Below are positions 1 through 9,998 of a stretch of 18,816 nucleotides of DNA, one piece after another (position 1 is the first letter of the stretch; each line of letters opens with the position of its first letter). A program made the translations under genes and the position numbers. Source of the stretch: Isohypsibius dastychi (Eukaryota > Tardigrada > Eutardigrada > Parachela > Isohypsibiidae); NCBI GenBank assembly GCA_034696485.1, contig JAQIWT010000514.1, positions 1 to 18,816 on the forward strand, written 5' to 3'. Under the pieces are notes generated by a model. That model worked only from the letters and a program-made list of their open reading frames with translations. It was not told the DNA's origin and did no database searches.

Positions 1-276
1 CTGGAGAACAACGTCAAGCCACCGTTTTGGAATTGTGTGCCTTATATCAAAGTGAAAGCATATTCAGATTTAGCTTCGTTTGCACCTGATGCGCCTAGGG
101 ATAAAGATCCGCGTTTTTGTCGGTCGAGAAAACCGATCATGAAGCGCCCGAATGTGGCGAACTCAAGCGAACCTTACCAGAGTTTTACAGCGTATATTGC
201 TCAACAGTATTGTTCAAATTCTGACGAGACTAGTAGTCTTTCAAACAACTCGGCTAAAAAACTAAAAACTGCGTGA
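1..276 (+). CDS. C-terminal end of an unrecognised protein (cut by window edge)
   Basis: An open frame runs from base 1 to a TGA at 274-276 and gives 91 residues with no internal stop. It contains a Pro/aromatic-rich start (KPPFWNCVPY) and a basic stretch (CRSRKPIMKRP). The tail is rich in Ser and Asn and ends in a small Lys cluster (AKKLKTA), which could be a nuclear localisation signal. The 5' part lies outside the window, so no true start is visible; the first GTG at 37 is not a credible start. I do not recognise the family. It is convergent with the cadherin-like gene that ends at 670. It could be a last exon or part of one; a splice acceptor inside the first bases cannot be excluded. Confidence 0.5.
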   Translation: MENNVKPPFWNCVPYIKVKAYSDLASFAPDAPRDKDPRFCRSRKPIMKRPNVANSSEPYQSFTAYIAQQYCSNSDETSSLSNNSAKKLKTA

Positions 277-669
277 AACTTTTGATATCACATGGAACTT
301 CAAATCTTGGCTGCGAAATATGAATCATTGCGGCTTCGTGTATTCCAGTAATTTATTAATTTGTTAGAATTTGGTGTCTGGTCAAACCTTCAAGTTTCAA
401 TAACATTTACCACTCATTATGTACGCTGGTAGCGCTTGAATAATTAGGTCTGCTAAGCAGGACGCTAACTGAGAATATTTTACCAAAATACATAAGTTTA
501 ATTAAATTTTAAAACCGTGAAATGCAGACTCTGTAAATCTCATATTTTCCTAGACAGCTTGAGAAAAACGGATGTATTCTTTTAAGAAGAGGTAATATTT
601 TAAGCCCAAAAAACTATTCTGACAAAAACTAAAAACAACGGTGGTAAAAAAATGGACGAAATCAAATCT
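277..669. other. Intergenic region between two convergent gene ends
   Basis: About 390 AT-rich bases with no open frame of note. They should hold the 3'UTRs of the + strand gene ending at 276 and the - strand gene ending at 670. A TTTATT at 352-357 reads AATAAA on the - strand and is a possible poly(A) signal for the latter. No other structure was seen. Confidence 0.5.
352..357 (-). terminator. Possible poly(A) signal for the cadherin-like gene
   Basis: AATAAA on the - strand, about 310 bp past the stop at 670. It is the nearest canonical hexamer on that strand that I could find. Confidence 0.35.
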
Positions 670-3600
670 TCAGTTTAATCGAGGCATATAATCAGATCCG
701 TCACTAAAATATATTTTCGGCTCACCGTACAACACACGGTTCCCTTCATATCCCTCGCCGGTTTTATACGCATAAACCGGATACATCCAAATAGCAGGCG
801 GACCTTGTTTCTTGCTTTGATATCCGGAAACAGCCTTGCTTTCATAAACAGGTTCGCGATCCTCCTTATCATATCCACAGCTCGATGTAATCGCAACAGG
901 TACAACCGCGAAATGTTCATCCGACGTCACCGCCTGAACAACCAGCCGATGAGTTCCAGATGGTGGGGCATATATCAGCGTCATCTGTCCGGTATATTCG
1001 TTAATCATGAAATATTGCGTATATCCAAGAATACTGTATTTTAAATAATTACTGCAAGATGTCGCTTTTATTTTCCCGATATCCGATCCGGGAATACAGC
1101 TGGATAAATGCCAGTTGTAATAGCTTTGCGTGAAGGTCGGATTCAAAAGTCCAGATGATGTTACGGTGACTGGTATATAATTTGTTTGGCCGTTGAAATA
1201 AGTCGCTTGAACGACAAAAGTTTGTACGCCGACAGGTGGCGTGTCGATGGTGAAAATTTGCCCGGTTGAGGGATTGACTCCGAAATAAGGATTTCCGTTC
1301 AGAATCGAATAATTTGGGGTGGTTATTTGTGCGTTGAAATTAGGGACGCTGATTCCATTGACGGCGTTTGTAAATGGGGAATTATGGTTTAGAACTCCAT
1401 TCTGGATGAACGCGTTTTGTTGGTTGAAGTTTGGAATGCCGTTGATCACGTTTGTAAATGGGAAATTTGAGTTAGAGATTCCATTTTGGACGATGGTGTT
1501 CTGTGGAAGAAAATTTGGAGATCCATTCAGGCCGATGAAGGCGTTTGCGGTGAGCTGGTTTCCGAAACCGGATGTATACTGATTATTGCCAATAGGGTTG
1601 ACCGTTCCTGAAAAAATGAAAATGTAGAGATTTCCAGAGTCAGGAACCCTTAAACTTCTACAATCGCCTGTCCTCTAAGCGTTTCCAATGTTTTTTTCCG
1701 TAAGACACATGAAAAATGCTATGAAATTATTTGATTATTTAATTAATTAGACGAAGATGAAGCGGATTTGGTTATAAAAAACTTCAAAAAATTTGATGAC
1801 CTGACTTGAACTGTCGCGGGCGCACTTCAATAACTCCATATACTTATGCGACTTTTTTCGATAACTTTCAGAAGCTCAGATTTTCGGCAAGCTTAAGATA
1901 CATTACAAATAATAGTTTGTACCAATAATCGTTCCGCTAGTGCAGCTCGTAACCATAAACGAATACCCTGGCCGACCAAACCGGTTCTCCGTTCCCGGAA
2001 ACACATTACTCCCAACACAAGTATTGGTAACTGTCACAGAAACGGTCGTCGACTGTCCGGTTGCAGCTGCAATCGTCACCAAAAACGTCTGCGACCAAGT
2101 TCCAACTGGCAGACTAACAACAGCGGAAAGAACACCAGTTACCGAATTAACCGCAAAAAATGCGTTTCCTCCATTGATCGTATAAGTCACCGGCTGGCCA
2201 ATTCCGATCTGCGAAACAATCTGTCCGAATTGTCCAATCACAGATCCGATTTCGCAGGCATTGGAATAAAACTGATAGCCATGGACGATTCCTCTGTTGA
2301 TGCAATTAGTCGTCACTGTCACTGTAGCGGAAGCACTTTGTCCGGCAGAGTCACTCGCTGTAACAATCAACGATTGAACCGATAATGTCGGGGTCCCGGA
2401 AAGTGTGATAACGCCGGTTGATGGGTTGATCGTGAAAACCCCATTCCCGTTGGATAGAGCATACGTCACGGACCCTGATGGCGAACCGGAAACGACTTGT
2501 CCAACAGATGTTCCGATTACGCAGGAATCAACGGTGAATTGGTATGAAGTCTGGGGAAAGATCACCGAATTGGTCCCACTGCATATGCTGGTTATGGTGA
2601 CTGAAGTTGTTGTGAGTTGGCCTGTGGTAGTTTGAGCGGTGATTAAAAAGGACTGGGTGCCGGATGGGGGAATGTTTGTTATAGTGATGATTCCAGTTTG
2701 GGGGCTTACGGTGTAGTAGGGGTTGGTGAAAGTGGAGGAGTAGAGAATTGTTCCTCCGAGTGTGGATTGAGCGAAGACTTGACCGATGATCGAGCCGGAT
2801 AAGCAGGTTGTTGTGGAGAATTGGTATGAAGGTTGGGTGAAAACGAGAGAGCCGGTTGGAATGCCGGTGACTGAGGGGATTATATTAACACGAACGGTGC
2901 TTTCACAAAACTGAAATAGAAGTAAATTAGAATGAAAAACAAACTCGGCGGTAATTTTTGAAAAATTTAATTTGAGAAAAACGGGTTCAAGGACGAGGTT
3001 TTTAAAGGAGACCTTGAATGAAGCGGGACTATACCTTAGAGTGCCCCTTCCAAACGTTCTGAGCGCAGGAGAAGAAAATAATATTTAGGACAAGGTTTGT
3101 CAAAATATAATTTTTACAAATAAAAAAACAAATTTTGGCAAAAACGTCCGAAGAAATACTTTGTGATTATTTAAAACTTCAAAGAAGTCAGAACTCAAAA
3201 TACTTGGTACTAAAAACTGACTAAATAATTAAAATTCTAACAATTTAATAACTTTAAAGAAACACTATAACACTTTTAATAACTAATCCTTCTACAATAT
3301 TAAGGATTTTATATTTATTAAATATTTTATTTTAAATTTGTCACAGTAGGTTGGTTTTGATAATGCTGACGAAAACGGCATTGTCTTACGTTTAGCGGGT
3401 TGGCCACCTCGGAAGCTCGGACGCGGAACTCGAGAAGCGCCCGAAATTGGAGAACGGATAATGAACGGCTAAGTGATGCAGCAACAGTGATATCCCCTGT
3501 TGTTGGATTGATGGTGAATTTCTGGAGAGAGGTATCAGGGATGGACCAGACGAGGGCATTGCCGGCGGTGTCAGTAGCTGAAAGGCGCAGTAATGGGGTC

Positions 3601-3845
3601 CCCGGTTGAGCTGATTCGGTTGTTGTTGCTGTGTATAGAGCTTGCGAGCATTGCACAATTCCGCTTGAAGATTGACGAGTCAATTTCGGCTGAAATAGCG
3701 AAAACCAATGAAATTATGTTCAACATTTCAAGAGCTGATCTCAGACCTTTAAGGATTCTTTCGTTTGGCTGGCGCTTGAGCATATTTTCACAAGTGGGAG
3801 CAATAGGAGCAACTGTAACGAAAAGCAAATTAATTCAGCCCTCAT
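670..3845 (-). CDS. Secreted protein with tandem cadherin-like repeats, 774 aa, four exons
   Basis: Exons (- strand): 3747-3845, 3390-3689, 1923-2910 and 670-1607; lengths sum to 775 codons including TAA. Junction phases agree (0, 0, 1). Residues 1-26 are a signal peptide with a Leu run (SLQLLLLLPLVKICSSA). Residues 44-145 form a cadherin-like domain (LSATD, FTINPTTGDITVA). At least three further beta-domains follow (about 158-243, 254-336, 344-431), each opening with YQF and a Cys motif of the form CxxGSxIGQ, and carrying an INPSTGxI-type strand and a final V-T-V-T-x-x-C. A fifth begins with SCTSGTIIG at about 455 and is interrupted by an Asn/Phe-rich insert. A sixth starts at SSCIPGSDIGK (about 631). 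No transmembrane segment is visible, so the protein is probably extracellular. Paired Cys at the two ends of each repeat suggest one disulfide per domain. The donor of the third exon (G|GTACAA at 1922) was chosen because it keeps phase; it is weak. The family is like cadherin or putative-Ig (He_PIG) repeats; binding partner unknown. Confidence 0.8.
1297..1464 (-). repeat. Two tandem 28-codon repeats inside the cadherin-like gene
   Basis: The DNA word gtttgtaaatggg recurs at 1366-1378 and 1450-1462, a period of 84 bp or 28 codons. In protein terms, residues 493-520 and 521-548 align as PNF..QN..(I/V)QNG(I/V).N.N.PFTN.(I/V)NGI. A degenerate partial unit lies just upstream (NAFIGLNG). The coordinates given are approximate limits. 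The insert is rich in Asn, Phe and Gly and separates the Cys motif of the fifth domain from its later strands, so it is probably a long flexible loop. Confidence 0.7.
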
Positions 3846-4477
3846 TCTCGGAACCGCATTAAAAAAGGGTTTCACATAAAATAATAAAGCGTTATAAACG
3901 GAAAAAAGATTTATGTTATTGTCTTTCATCTTAAAAAACCCAACGTGCATGCGTGAATCTTATTGAGCAGCCGAAAAACAGAAAGTATTGTTTTCTCAAC
4001 CGATGCTCTGCTTCCTTATCCGTGCGATCACCTTTTTGATATGGATGGTCGATTTTTGTTTTTCCCTGAGCGAATTTTTCAGGACAGAATAAAGTAAATA
4101 TTAGAAAAAACCCTCATCGAATCAGTCAGCTTCGTGGATCAGTCAAGTGTTTGGCTTTTAATCCACAAACATAATTTCTTGATGTTGTAATTTACCGTAT
4201 ACTAAATTCTAGCTCCATTTTTACCATGTTTAAATTTTCAGTTCTCGGAACATCCACTGTTTTATTATCAGCACATGCGCAGCAGCCGCCACGTTGTTAA
4301 TTCGACACGCAACGTCGAACCAACACGAAAATTTTGAGAAGTAGATGAAAAGATAGTTAGCTATTTAGTGTAAACAGCATCGACAATTGCAATATTAGCG
4401 AAGCAATTGTACAAGTAAAACTAACCCAGAAATAATGTCGCTAATTGGCGTACAAAGAAGCTCAAAGCACATTGAGC
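3846..4477. other. Intergenic region upstream of the cadherin-like gene
   Basis: About 630 bp lie between the start codon at 3845 and the poly(A) signal of the next - strand gene. The sequence is AT-rich. I see no coding exon, repeat or clear TATA box in it. Confidence 0.45.
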
Positions 4478-4483
4478 TTTATT
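4478..4483 (-). terminator. Poly(A) signal for the first VWC gene
   Basis: AATAAA on the - strand, about 100 bp past the TGA at 4583-4585. Confidence 0.5.
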
Positions 4484-4582
4484 TGATAAAGTCAAGAAAA
4501 ATCTAATGCGCTAAAAGAAAACCATTTCAAAATATACTGATAAGCTAAATATTGCAATTCCGGGATTCAACAGCTGCGTTTA

Positions 4583-5259
4583 TCAGGCACGCTTTGCTTT
4601 ATACAGGAGTTCGGCTTTTGATGGTGGCATTGACGCGAGGTTCAGTTCAGGAGGTATCATTAAAAGGGGAAGAGGATAATGGATATCTCCGGTAGAGTTC
4701 CCAGTAGCTGCAATAAAATGAACCCAATATTACTTAAAGTAATAACATTCATTTCAGGGATAATTACAGCATAGATAACTTGGGCAACATTTGCCATTAA
4801 CCGGTAGCTTCAAGCAGCTTTCCAACGGCAAGTTGTCCAATGAGCAAACTATGTCCGCACAATAAATTGTGGAATCTTTGCAGATGCAGAGTGGCTTGCA
4901 CGGATCGTTGCTGATTATCTCATCCACATCGTTACACACTACAAAAATAAAAAATACTTATACAGCAACGAAGAAAAAATAATTAAAAACTGAAGACTAC
5001 AACATCTGTTATTATTCTTAAAATCAAATTTTTTGATTGTTTTCCAAACGTCACAAATCAATGGAATAATTTTTTAACTCAAATTAGACAGGTATTTCCA
5101 TGAAATTAAAAGCAGAAATCACTAGGATTTACCTGTTCCGACAATGGCGAACGAGTTCAGGGTTGAGTTCGACGTAGTAATGTCCTGGAGAACTGGCATT
5201 GCCGTGATGATGGAAGCAAAAGCCAGGACCACATAGAACGGTGGGAATAAGCCGCACAT
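4583..5259 (-). CDS. Small secreted single-VWC-domain protein, 140 aa
   Basis: Exons (- strand): 5133-5259, 4768-4938 and 4583-4707; 423 bp, 140 codons plus TGA, all junctions phase 1. Residues 1-20 form a signal peptide (MCGLFPPFYVVLAFASIITA). Residues 44-99 form a ten-cysteine von Willebrand C-like domain: C44, C56, C60, C62, C69, C74, C84, C93-C94 and C99, that is CxxxCxC, then CxxxxC, then CC and a last C. The domain is carried exactly by the middle exon, with introns just before the first and just after the last Cys. The tail has an N-glycosylation sequon (N103-S-T) and a proline-rich end. VWC proteins are extracellular and often bind BMP-type ligands or matrix; here the ligand is unknown. 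If intron 2 were retained, the protein would stop at 4754 after LCCNYP; the third exon is supported by the matching exon of the + strand paralogue at 7534-8165. Confidence 0.85.
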
Positions 5260-7533
5260 TTTGATAGTCACGAAAGAATTAATTAATCAGCAGCACAAGA
5301 AATGTCAAGTTCGTTAGCGGTTCAAGAAAATAAACGTCTCCGATGGAAAGTCAAAAAACAAGACAGCAATAATTACGGCGTTTAGGAAGCGAGGGAGTTT
5401 AAATATGTACTTTGTTGATGTCCTAAGCAGTTGATGTTAAGAACGTGCATTTCATGTACCCTCAATTCCTCTCAACTTCATTCCTTTCCGTTGAAGAACG
5501 CGCTCAATGAACGATCAAGATGCCAGTGGTGTTGACATATTTGTGACGGTGATTCGGAATATTTTCTCGACATTTAAGAATGGATGGGGCGACGACAGAT
5601 GCTTTTTAAGCATCACATTATATGTTCAAGGCCAAGAATATGCCAGTGAAACAATTTACTCGGGTCACATGGATTGCTAACAGCATGCCCGATTGAATAA
5701 TCACTCTCCAGCAAATAAAAAAAATCGGCAATCTCACAAATTAACCAAGAAATCCACACGGATTAAAACAAATTCTCTGCTACCCACGGGATTTATTTCC
5801 AACGATTATGAAAATAACTTAAAATAAGTCATTATTGCATAAATAATACAATTTTACGAATACTGTTATTGCATTATGGTGCATATGAATAATTAGATAA
5901 TGATTCCAAAATTTTTTTTAGTTTATTTAATCAAATTTTTCAATAATTATCTAAATAAAGTTTTACGTGAGTGGCTCAATGGTTAGTGGTAACTACAGTA
6001 TAGTAGTGCATAAGAAGTATTTTCACGCACATAAAAAAACACGATCCCCATTATTGTAAAAACAGAATATGGCTGAATCGATTTAACTACAATTCTGCAT
6101 ATAATAATCACGATGAGGCTCGGAGAACTAAAAGGTGCTCGCCTCTTAATTATTCGAATTCGCGGCAATTTAACGAGAAAACGGCACCAGACTGAACGCT
6201 GTCACTTTCCAGTAATAGCCTCGCTCGAGGGGCGAGTTTCACACGCCTCAAAAACGAGCATTTTTTTGGCTCCCAACCGGACATTATCAATCCACAAATC
6301 CCCTTCTCAAATAACAGATTTTTGAGCAGGGTAGGGCCGATTGTCTTTCAACGGAAGCAAATTTCTGGCTTGTACCGGGACATCCACCGACGTCACGCAT
6401 TTTAGGACCGCTGACAGATAAGTTTGTCAAAAGTTCGTGACCATGAAAATGGAGAACCTTGGCCATTAGCATAATCCCCAATTAGAACGCGCCCAGACAA
6501 TATGCCGCCAGCAACAGGCTAGCTTATCTAGTTCATTTCCATTACGTACAATATATAATAGATAAAATATGTTTCTGTGAACACAGCAATGCTGGAGACT
6601 TTGTTGGTGGCTCAATGGAATATACTAAATTCTGACCGGAGTTGACAAAAGAAGTTTTTCTGTGCTACAGGGCAGTCAACCAAAACAAAACCAATTAAAA
6701 TTCTGGTCATGTTAGGCATCCACTAAACGATAAGTTTTCTAACTCTTGGTACTTGTTTTTACATTATAGTAAACTCGAAGTTTATCATATTACATTATGC
6801 TTATAATATTATATCATACCACATTATTACAATATCAGATATATTATTACACACATCGCACTATACATCGATTTCGTGAGCTTTAAAATAATATTTTTTG
6901 CAACTCATGAAGCCTGCCCTCCTCTTTAAAGCCCATTCGGGCGAAATCGCAGGTACAAGAACGCACGAATTTTTCTAGCAACAAGAGCCGGTAACATTTT
7001 ATGGACTGTTTGGTTATTACGTTTCCGATGATATGAGTAACTTTTTGATAGAGCATTCCACAGCATTTGTCTATATGAGCTGATATCACTTAGTGCGTCG
7101 TCGTCAAATTCCAAAAACAAAACCGCCAACCGCTGGTTCCCACCATGCCGGAAAACAACATTAAAGGGCTTCTTATTCATTCGAGAGTGTCAAGATGACA
7201 TACACTTTCCCGAAAACCGTAACAATTTTTAACGGTGATTCACTTTGAGTTCCAAAACATGAACCGTATTATTATTTGAGAGTAAATATACGTTATAAAC
7301 ATCTAAGTGTTCTAACACTTTTATAGCTGGGTGCGTCATTCGCAACCGACGTCGATCGCTAGCAAAGAGCACAGCTTCTTGGCTTCCGATATAAGCTCGA
7401 GCAAATGGATCATTCCCTGTCCAGAAAAGCCCCTCTTGCCAACTTTAGCATATCTTTCTAAACGTGTTTTGAATTCCCAAGCAGTGTTTGTTGCTATCAG
7501 TTCCGCCTTGCTGTCGTATATTCATTCACAAAA
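5260..7533. other. Long divergent intergenic region between the two VWC genes
   Basis: About 2.27 kb separates the start codons of the two oppositely oriented VWC paralogues, so it should hold both promoters. A TATA-like word (TATTTAAAC on the - strand, around 5398-5407) lies about 145 bp upstream of the left gene's ATG. Tracts at 5811-5950 and 6760-6860 are extremely AT-rich, the second with many short TATAAT-like palindromic words. The open frames here (such as 6926-7180 -, and 7331-7561 +) lack domain similarity or a splice context, so I call no gene. Confidence 0.45.
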
Positions 7534-8165
7534 ATGTTTTCGGTTTACTACGCTCTTCTGACCATCGGATTTTTCGCGCTGGCGGCTAAAACCAGTCCAC
7601 TCAGCCGAAATGATTTTTTGTCGAGCCTCATCCAGAAAAACGCTCCTGAATCCCCATGTAAGAAAATACTGCCGAATTCTTTTTTTCTTTGAATTCTTTT
7701 TTTTCCAGAATTTGCTGTGAGTTTTAAAATTATACGGCATTCTTCTATCAATTTCATCAACAGAATAAACTTAACCGAACCGATCAAAAAATAAAAGAAA
7801 CACATTCAGATGTTTTTATTTCATTCAATTCTTTTTGCAGTTTGCGATGTTGATGGCGAATATGAAAGTCCTGACCCGTGCAAACCGTACTGCGTATGTA
7901 AAAATGGAAAAATAATCTGCGGAGAGATAACATGCACCGACGAATTTGAGATGCCCAATCCAAAAGACCGATGTGAAAAGTTGCATGTGAAAGGGCGCTG
8001 CTGCCATCATTACATCTGCAGTATGACAAATATCTTTTATTAGAAATAATAACCGACTAAATTATTCATCTTCTTTTTGCAGTTCATGAAAATGGTACCG
8101 GAACTATGGTCTACCCCGAACCCGAGATCTCGATACCGGAGGGATTATATGATGAACGCAAATAA
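7534..8165 (+). CDS. Small secreted single-VWC-domain protein, 128 aa (paralogue)
   Basis: Exons: 7534-7657, 7841-8020 and 8083-8165; 387 bp, 128 codons plus TAA, both introns phase 1. Residues 1-20 form a signal peptide (MFSVYYALLTIGFFALAAKT). The VWC-like domain covers residues 43-101 with ten Cys at 43, 55, 59, 61, 68, 73, 86, 95, 96 and 101, the same spacing as the - strand paralogue except for three extra residues before Cys7. The tail also matches: both have a sequon (N105-G-T here) followed by TG, YPxP and IPxxL. Intron positions are the same in the two genes, immediately before Cys1 and after Cys10. A longer reading from an ATG at 7810 is in the intron and lacks a proper signal peptide. 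A possible 8-bp exon at 7709-7716 was excluded because it breaks the frame. Confidence 0.87.
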
Positions 8166-8421
8166 ACTGAAAATCCGGATTGACTGAGCCACTGTGTTTC
8201 CCGCGAATAATATTGCACATCTGAATTCCCTTTTTGCGATCAAAGTGCTTTTGGATCTCGGTTTTTTGTTGCCTCTCTGCTTTTCTTTGTTTTTGGTCTT
8301 TAACTGGAGATGCGACGGATTTTAGGAATCGTGGCTTCTTTGCGAAATTGAACATGGTTTTGAATTTGTATGTCAATGTGACATGGTATTTATATTAATA
8401 GCTATTTATTTATGATGCCTG

Positions 8422-8427
8422 AATAAA
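8422..8427 (+). terminator. Poly(A) signal for the + strand VWC gene
   Basis: AATAAA about 257 bp after the TAA at 8163-8165. Another AATAAA overlaps the stop codon (8161-8166) but is too close to the coding end to be the usual signal. Confidence 0.5.
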
Positions 8428-8871
8428 ACATAAATCACGAAAATTCCAAAGATTCCTTGTCAAACGATGTTCTAAACTCACACAAACAATCTTGTTTCAA
8501 TAAATAACAAGTAGCTACAGATCGCTTTTCGCGTAGCACTCATGCAGATTTGAATTAAACGTTTCGATAACAACATCAAATTCCAATAAGAAATACTAAA
8601 TACCCCTTCCCCAAAACTATTCAAATATATCTTTAATGGTCCATTATAGACCGGGTGTTGTATTACTGAGTAATATTTACGCTTGAAGATTTGCGCGCTT
8701 GACAGGTTAAATTTAATCCCGATGGAGGAACATATTATTTTTGTAATTGTATCAGAGATAATAATATTAAATAAAATCAATGACGTACTTTAGTGCCAAA
8801 TAAATAACCAAATTACTGCCGGCACTTTATCATAAAAGAGTCTCACCTTTTGTTCAATAATCGATCAGCAC
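8428..8871. other. Convergent intergenic region
   Basis: About 440 AT-rich bases between the 3' end of the + strand VWC gene and the last exon of the - strand Kazal gene. A 100-codon - strand frame at 8478-8780 has no recognisable feature. GATAAA on the - strand near 8827-8832 is the only poly(A)-like word close to the Kazal gene end. Confidence 0.4.
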
Positions 8872-9640
8872 TCAGCGTGAAGTTTTTAATTTAGAACACC
8901 TTCCAAAGCGGGCGATTGTGACACCTGAAAAAGCACAGCATGATCAGTCGCACGTGAGCTAGGTATTCCTAGCAGAACCACTTAAAAATACAAAAATAGA
9001 GGCGAAATGAACAAAATAGAATGGGCGCACTTTGAATTCAATATTAAAATATTCGGTCCATGCAGATTGACAGACAATTACTTATGAAACTACGAATGAA
9101 CAATTCGGACAAAAACAGCTGCATTCATCAAAATCTAAAAATACGAAATTCCTGAACGAAGCAGTTTTAAAATTTATTTTTGGATATTTCAGCACAATGA
9201 AGTTATTTTTTACCGGCGCAGTTTGCAGCACACGGATTCCCGTAAGTCACGCCGTCTTGGCCGCAAACCGGATGCACTCTGAGGGAACAAATGCAGGGTG
9301 ATCTCGTCGCAGGGCCATTTGTCGTCGTTACGAAGCAGTCCCCATTTGCGACAACAGGAACTCCTGAAAATAACCCAATTAACACATTGTACTCGCTATT
9401 GGGTTGAGCCGGTTACGTTCACAAGCAACCTCGCATGGGCTGAAATACGTCTTCCGGTCCAGTCCACATACCAGGAACTTCACATCCGGACATGCGCAAT
9501 TTGCCTTAGCATTCAAGATTTCGACAGGCGCGGCGCTGCAAAACCCTGACGTAACCTACTGTTAATTACTGCGGTCCAAAAATCAAAACAAACTGCTATT
9601 TACCGGGGAATAAAAGAAGAGAAAGGATGAGCGACTTCAT
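8872..9640 (-). CDS. Secreted protein with two Kazal domains, 122 aa, four exons
   Basis: Exons (- strand): 9604-9640, 9417-9545, 9214-9363 and 8872-8924; 369 bp, 122 codons plus TGA, every intron phase 1. Residues 1-17 form a signal peptide (MKSLILSLLLFPGFCSA). Kazal 1 has C29, C31, C39, C50, C54, C65; Kazal 2 has C79, C81, C89, C100, C104, C115, with the CxC, PVCG.DG and TYGNPC signatures. Kazal domains block serine proteases by a loop after Cys2; the predicted P1 residues (Cys2+2) are Asp33 and Leu83. The last exon, across a 289-bp intron, supplies Cys6 of domain 2 (GVTIARFGRC). Reading through the exon-3 donor instead stops at 9203 after CAGKK and leaves 11 Cys. The second exon begins after the TCAG at 9546; the AG ten bases further in would break phase. 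Paralogue of the gene at 15863-16465. Confidence 0.85.
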
Positions 9641-9922
9641 GTTTTCTCAAGGATGTCCGGTTGTGATATAACAGCGCCGATCGATTAAACCTTAATAAAT
9701 TCGATTCGAGAAAACTGCCTGAATTTTGATGTAATCATATCGGGTCGTGTTATGCTGGCCTTAATCACCAACATTTTTCAACACCTGCTGTGATTTTTCT
9801 GTGCTGGTCAGAAATGTCACTTTGACTGAATGACCCAAAACTGGAGCAGAATTCTCGATTTCTTTCGCTGCTTAGTAATTAATTTAGTATAAAATCCGGG
9901 GCATGAACAAATATATTGAAAC
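9641..9922. other. Intergenic region upstream of the first Kazal gene
   Basis: About 280 bp. A TATA-like word (GTTATATCAC on the - strand, near 9665-9674) sits about 25-35 bp upstream of the Kazal ATG. No other feature was seen. Confidence 0.35.
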
Positions 9923-9928
9923 TTTATT
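9923..9928 (-). terminator. Poly(A) signal for the sterol dehydrogenase gene
   Basis: AATAAA on the - strand, about 70 bp past the stop. A second AATAAA (9998-10003) overlaps the stop codon itself. Confidence 0.55.
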
Positions 9929-9998
9929 GGCAACTGAAATTTTTCCGGATTAAAACTCAATGATTTCACCGGAAGTCATTTCTGAAAAACAGAGCAAT

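Noticed and set aside
5969-6045. tRNA-like start (gtggctcaatggttagtgg resembles an A box; the 12-mer recurs at 6607-6618)
   Set aside because: No B box or T-loop (GGTTCGA-type) follows at the right distance, and I could not form an acceptor stem. The 12-bp repeat is likely chance.
6926-7180. 84-codon - strand frame in the gap between the VWC genes
   Set aside because: No recognisable domain, no splice-site context and no repeat-element features; overlaps a second shadow frame at 6883-7089.
7331-7561. 76-codon + strand frame overlapping the start of the VWC gene
   Set aside because: It lies in the 5' flank, runs into the signal-peptide exon in another frame and has no domain.
7709-7716. 8-bp exon with good splice sites in the first intron of the + strand VWC gene
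   Set aside because: Including it shifts the frame of the VWC exon; direct splicing 7657 to 7841 matches the paralogue.
9001-9200. Alternative last exons for the first Kazal gene (giving GISYF or DFDECSCFCPNC tails)
   Set aside because: Neither gives the Cys5-x10-Cys6 spacing. The exon at 8872-8924 does and matches the paralogue.
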